From Symbiodinium natans (Eukaryota; Sar; Dinophyceae; Suessiales; Symbiodiniaceae), in assembly GCA_905221605.1 (NCBI GenBank), contig CAJNDS010000532.1:87501-118168 (forward strand): DNA of 30,668 nt, given 5' to 3'. Shown one piece after another: positions 30,600 to 30,668 of this stretch. Within the stretch, counting starts at the first letter, position 1. Each line of letters begins with the position of its first letter. Both the position numbers and the translations under genes were made by a program. Under the pieces are notes generated by a model. The model was not told the DNA's origin. It did not search any database and was given only the letters and a program-made list of their open reading frames with translations.

Positions 30600-30645
30600 G
30601 CATTCGCAGGCGTTCGCAGGCGTTGGCAGGCGTTCGCAGTCGCTC
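30600..30645 (+). repeat. CGTTCGCAGG minisatellite
   Basis: Four imperfect 10-bp copies near the right edge. A 71-codon minus-strand frame crosses it and is not supported as a gene. Confidence 0.75.
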
Positions 30646-30668
30646 GTGCGTGCTCATGCACGATGAAA

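Noticed and set aside
30620-30668. Exon ending STHER just before TISTDVLF (DEAH box)
   Set aside because: Only HER matches, DEA is absent, and it lies in a minisatellite at the edge; probably chance. Motif II is expected beyond 30668.

Overview
The window reads as nuclear DNA of a dinoflagellate or a close alveolate relative. Three things point that way: interspersed plant/dinoflagellate-type telomere heptamers (TTTAGGG/CCCTAAA) on both strands, an ankyrin protein with the ubiquitin-like N-terminus common in dinoflagellate proteomes, and introns that mostly start with GC (some GT or GA) and end AG|G. Every coding signal I can support is on the minus strand.

The main content is one gene cut into very small pieces. 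Thirty exons of 24-60 nt lie in strict order from 29656 down to 676. Joined, they give 1,248 nt of uninterrupted frame (415 whole codons) for the helicase core and C-terminal domains of the DEAH-box splicing helicase PRP22/DHX8: the segment just after motif II, motif III (SAT), motif IV, motif V, motif VI (QRSGRAGR), winged-helix, ratchet/HA2 and the start of the OB-fold domain. The 29 introns (127-3,531 nt) make up about 96% of the span and are largely telomere-like repeat in many local variants. Both ends of the gene lie outside the window: motifs I-II beyond 30668 and the last ~150-200 residues below 1.

Other genes sit inside these introns on the same strand. Intron 16 (10431-13272) holds a complete three-exon membrane-protein gene of 287 codons, whose second intron is itself telomere-like repeat. 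Intron 9 (18040-21570) holds a 444-codon ubiquitin-like/ankyrin-repeat gene. Intron 22 (5843-7212) holds at least three exons of an unrecognised gene. Introns 6 and 15 hold further exon-like non-repetitive stretches.

The remaining intron DNA carries short foldback elements of about 80-135 bp (several MITE-like families, two with TA flanks), a cluster of AT-rich hairpins, microsatellites and long G or C runs. In roughly two thirds of cases an exon has C-strand repeat (CCCTAAA) on its left and G-strand repeat (TTTAGGG) on its right. Many introns would therefore begin with UUUAGGG and end with CCCUAAA in the transcript and could fold back on themselves, bringing their splice sites together.
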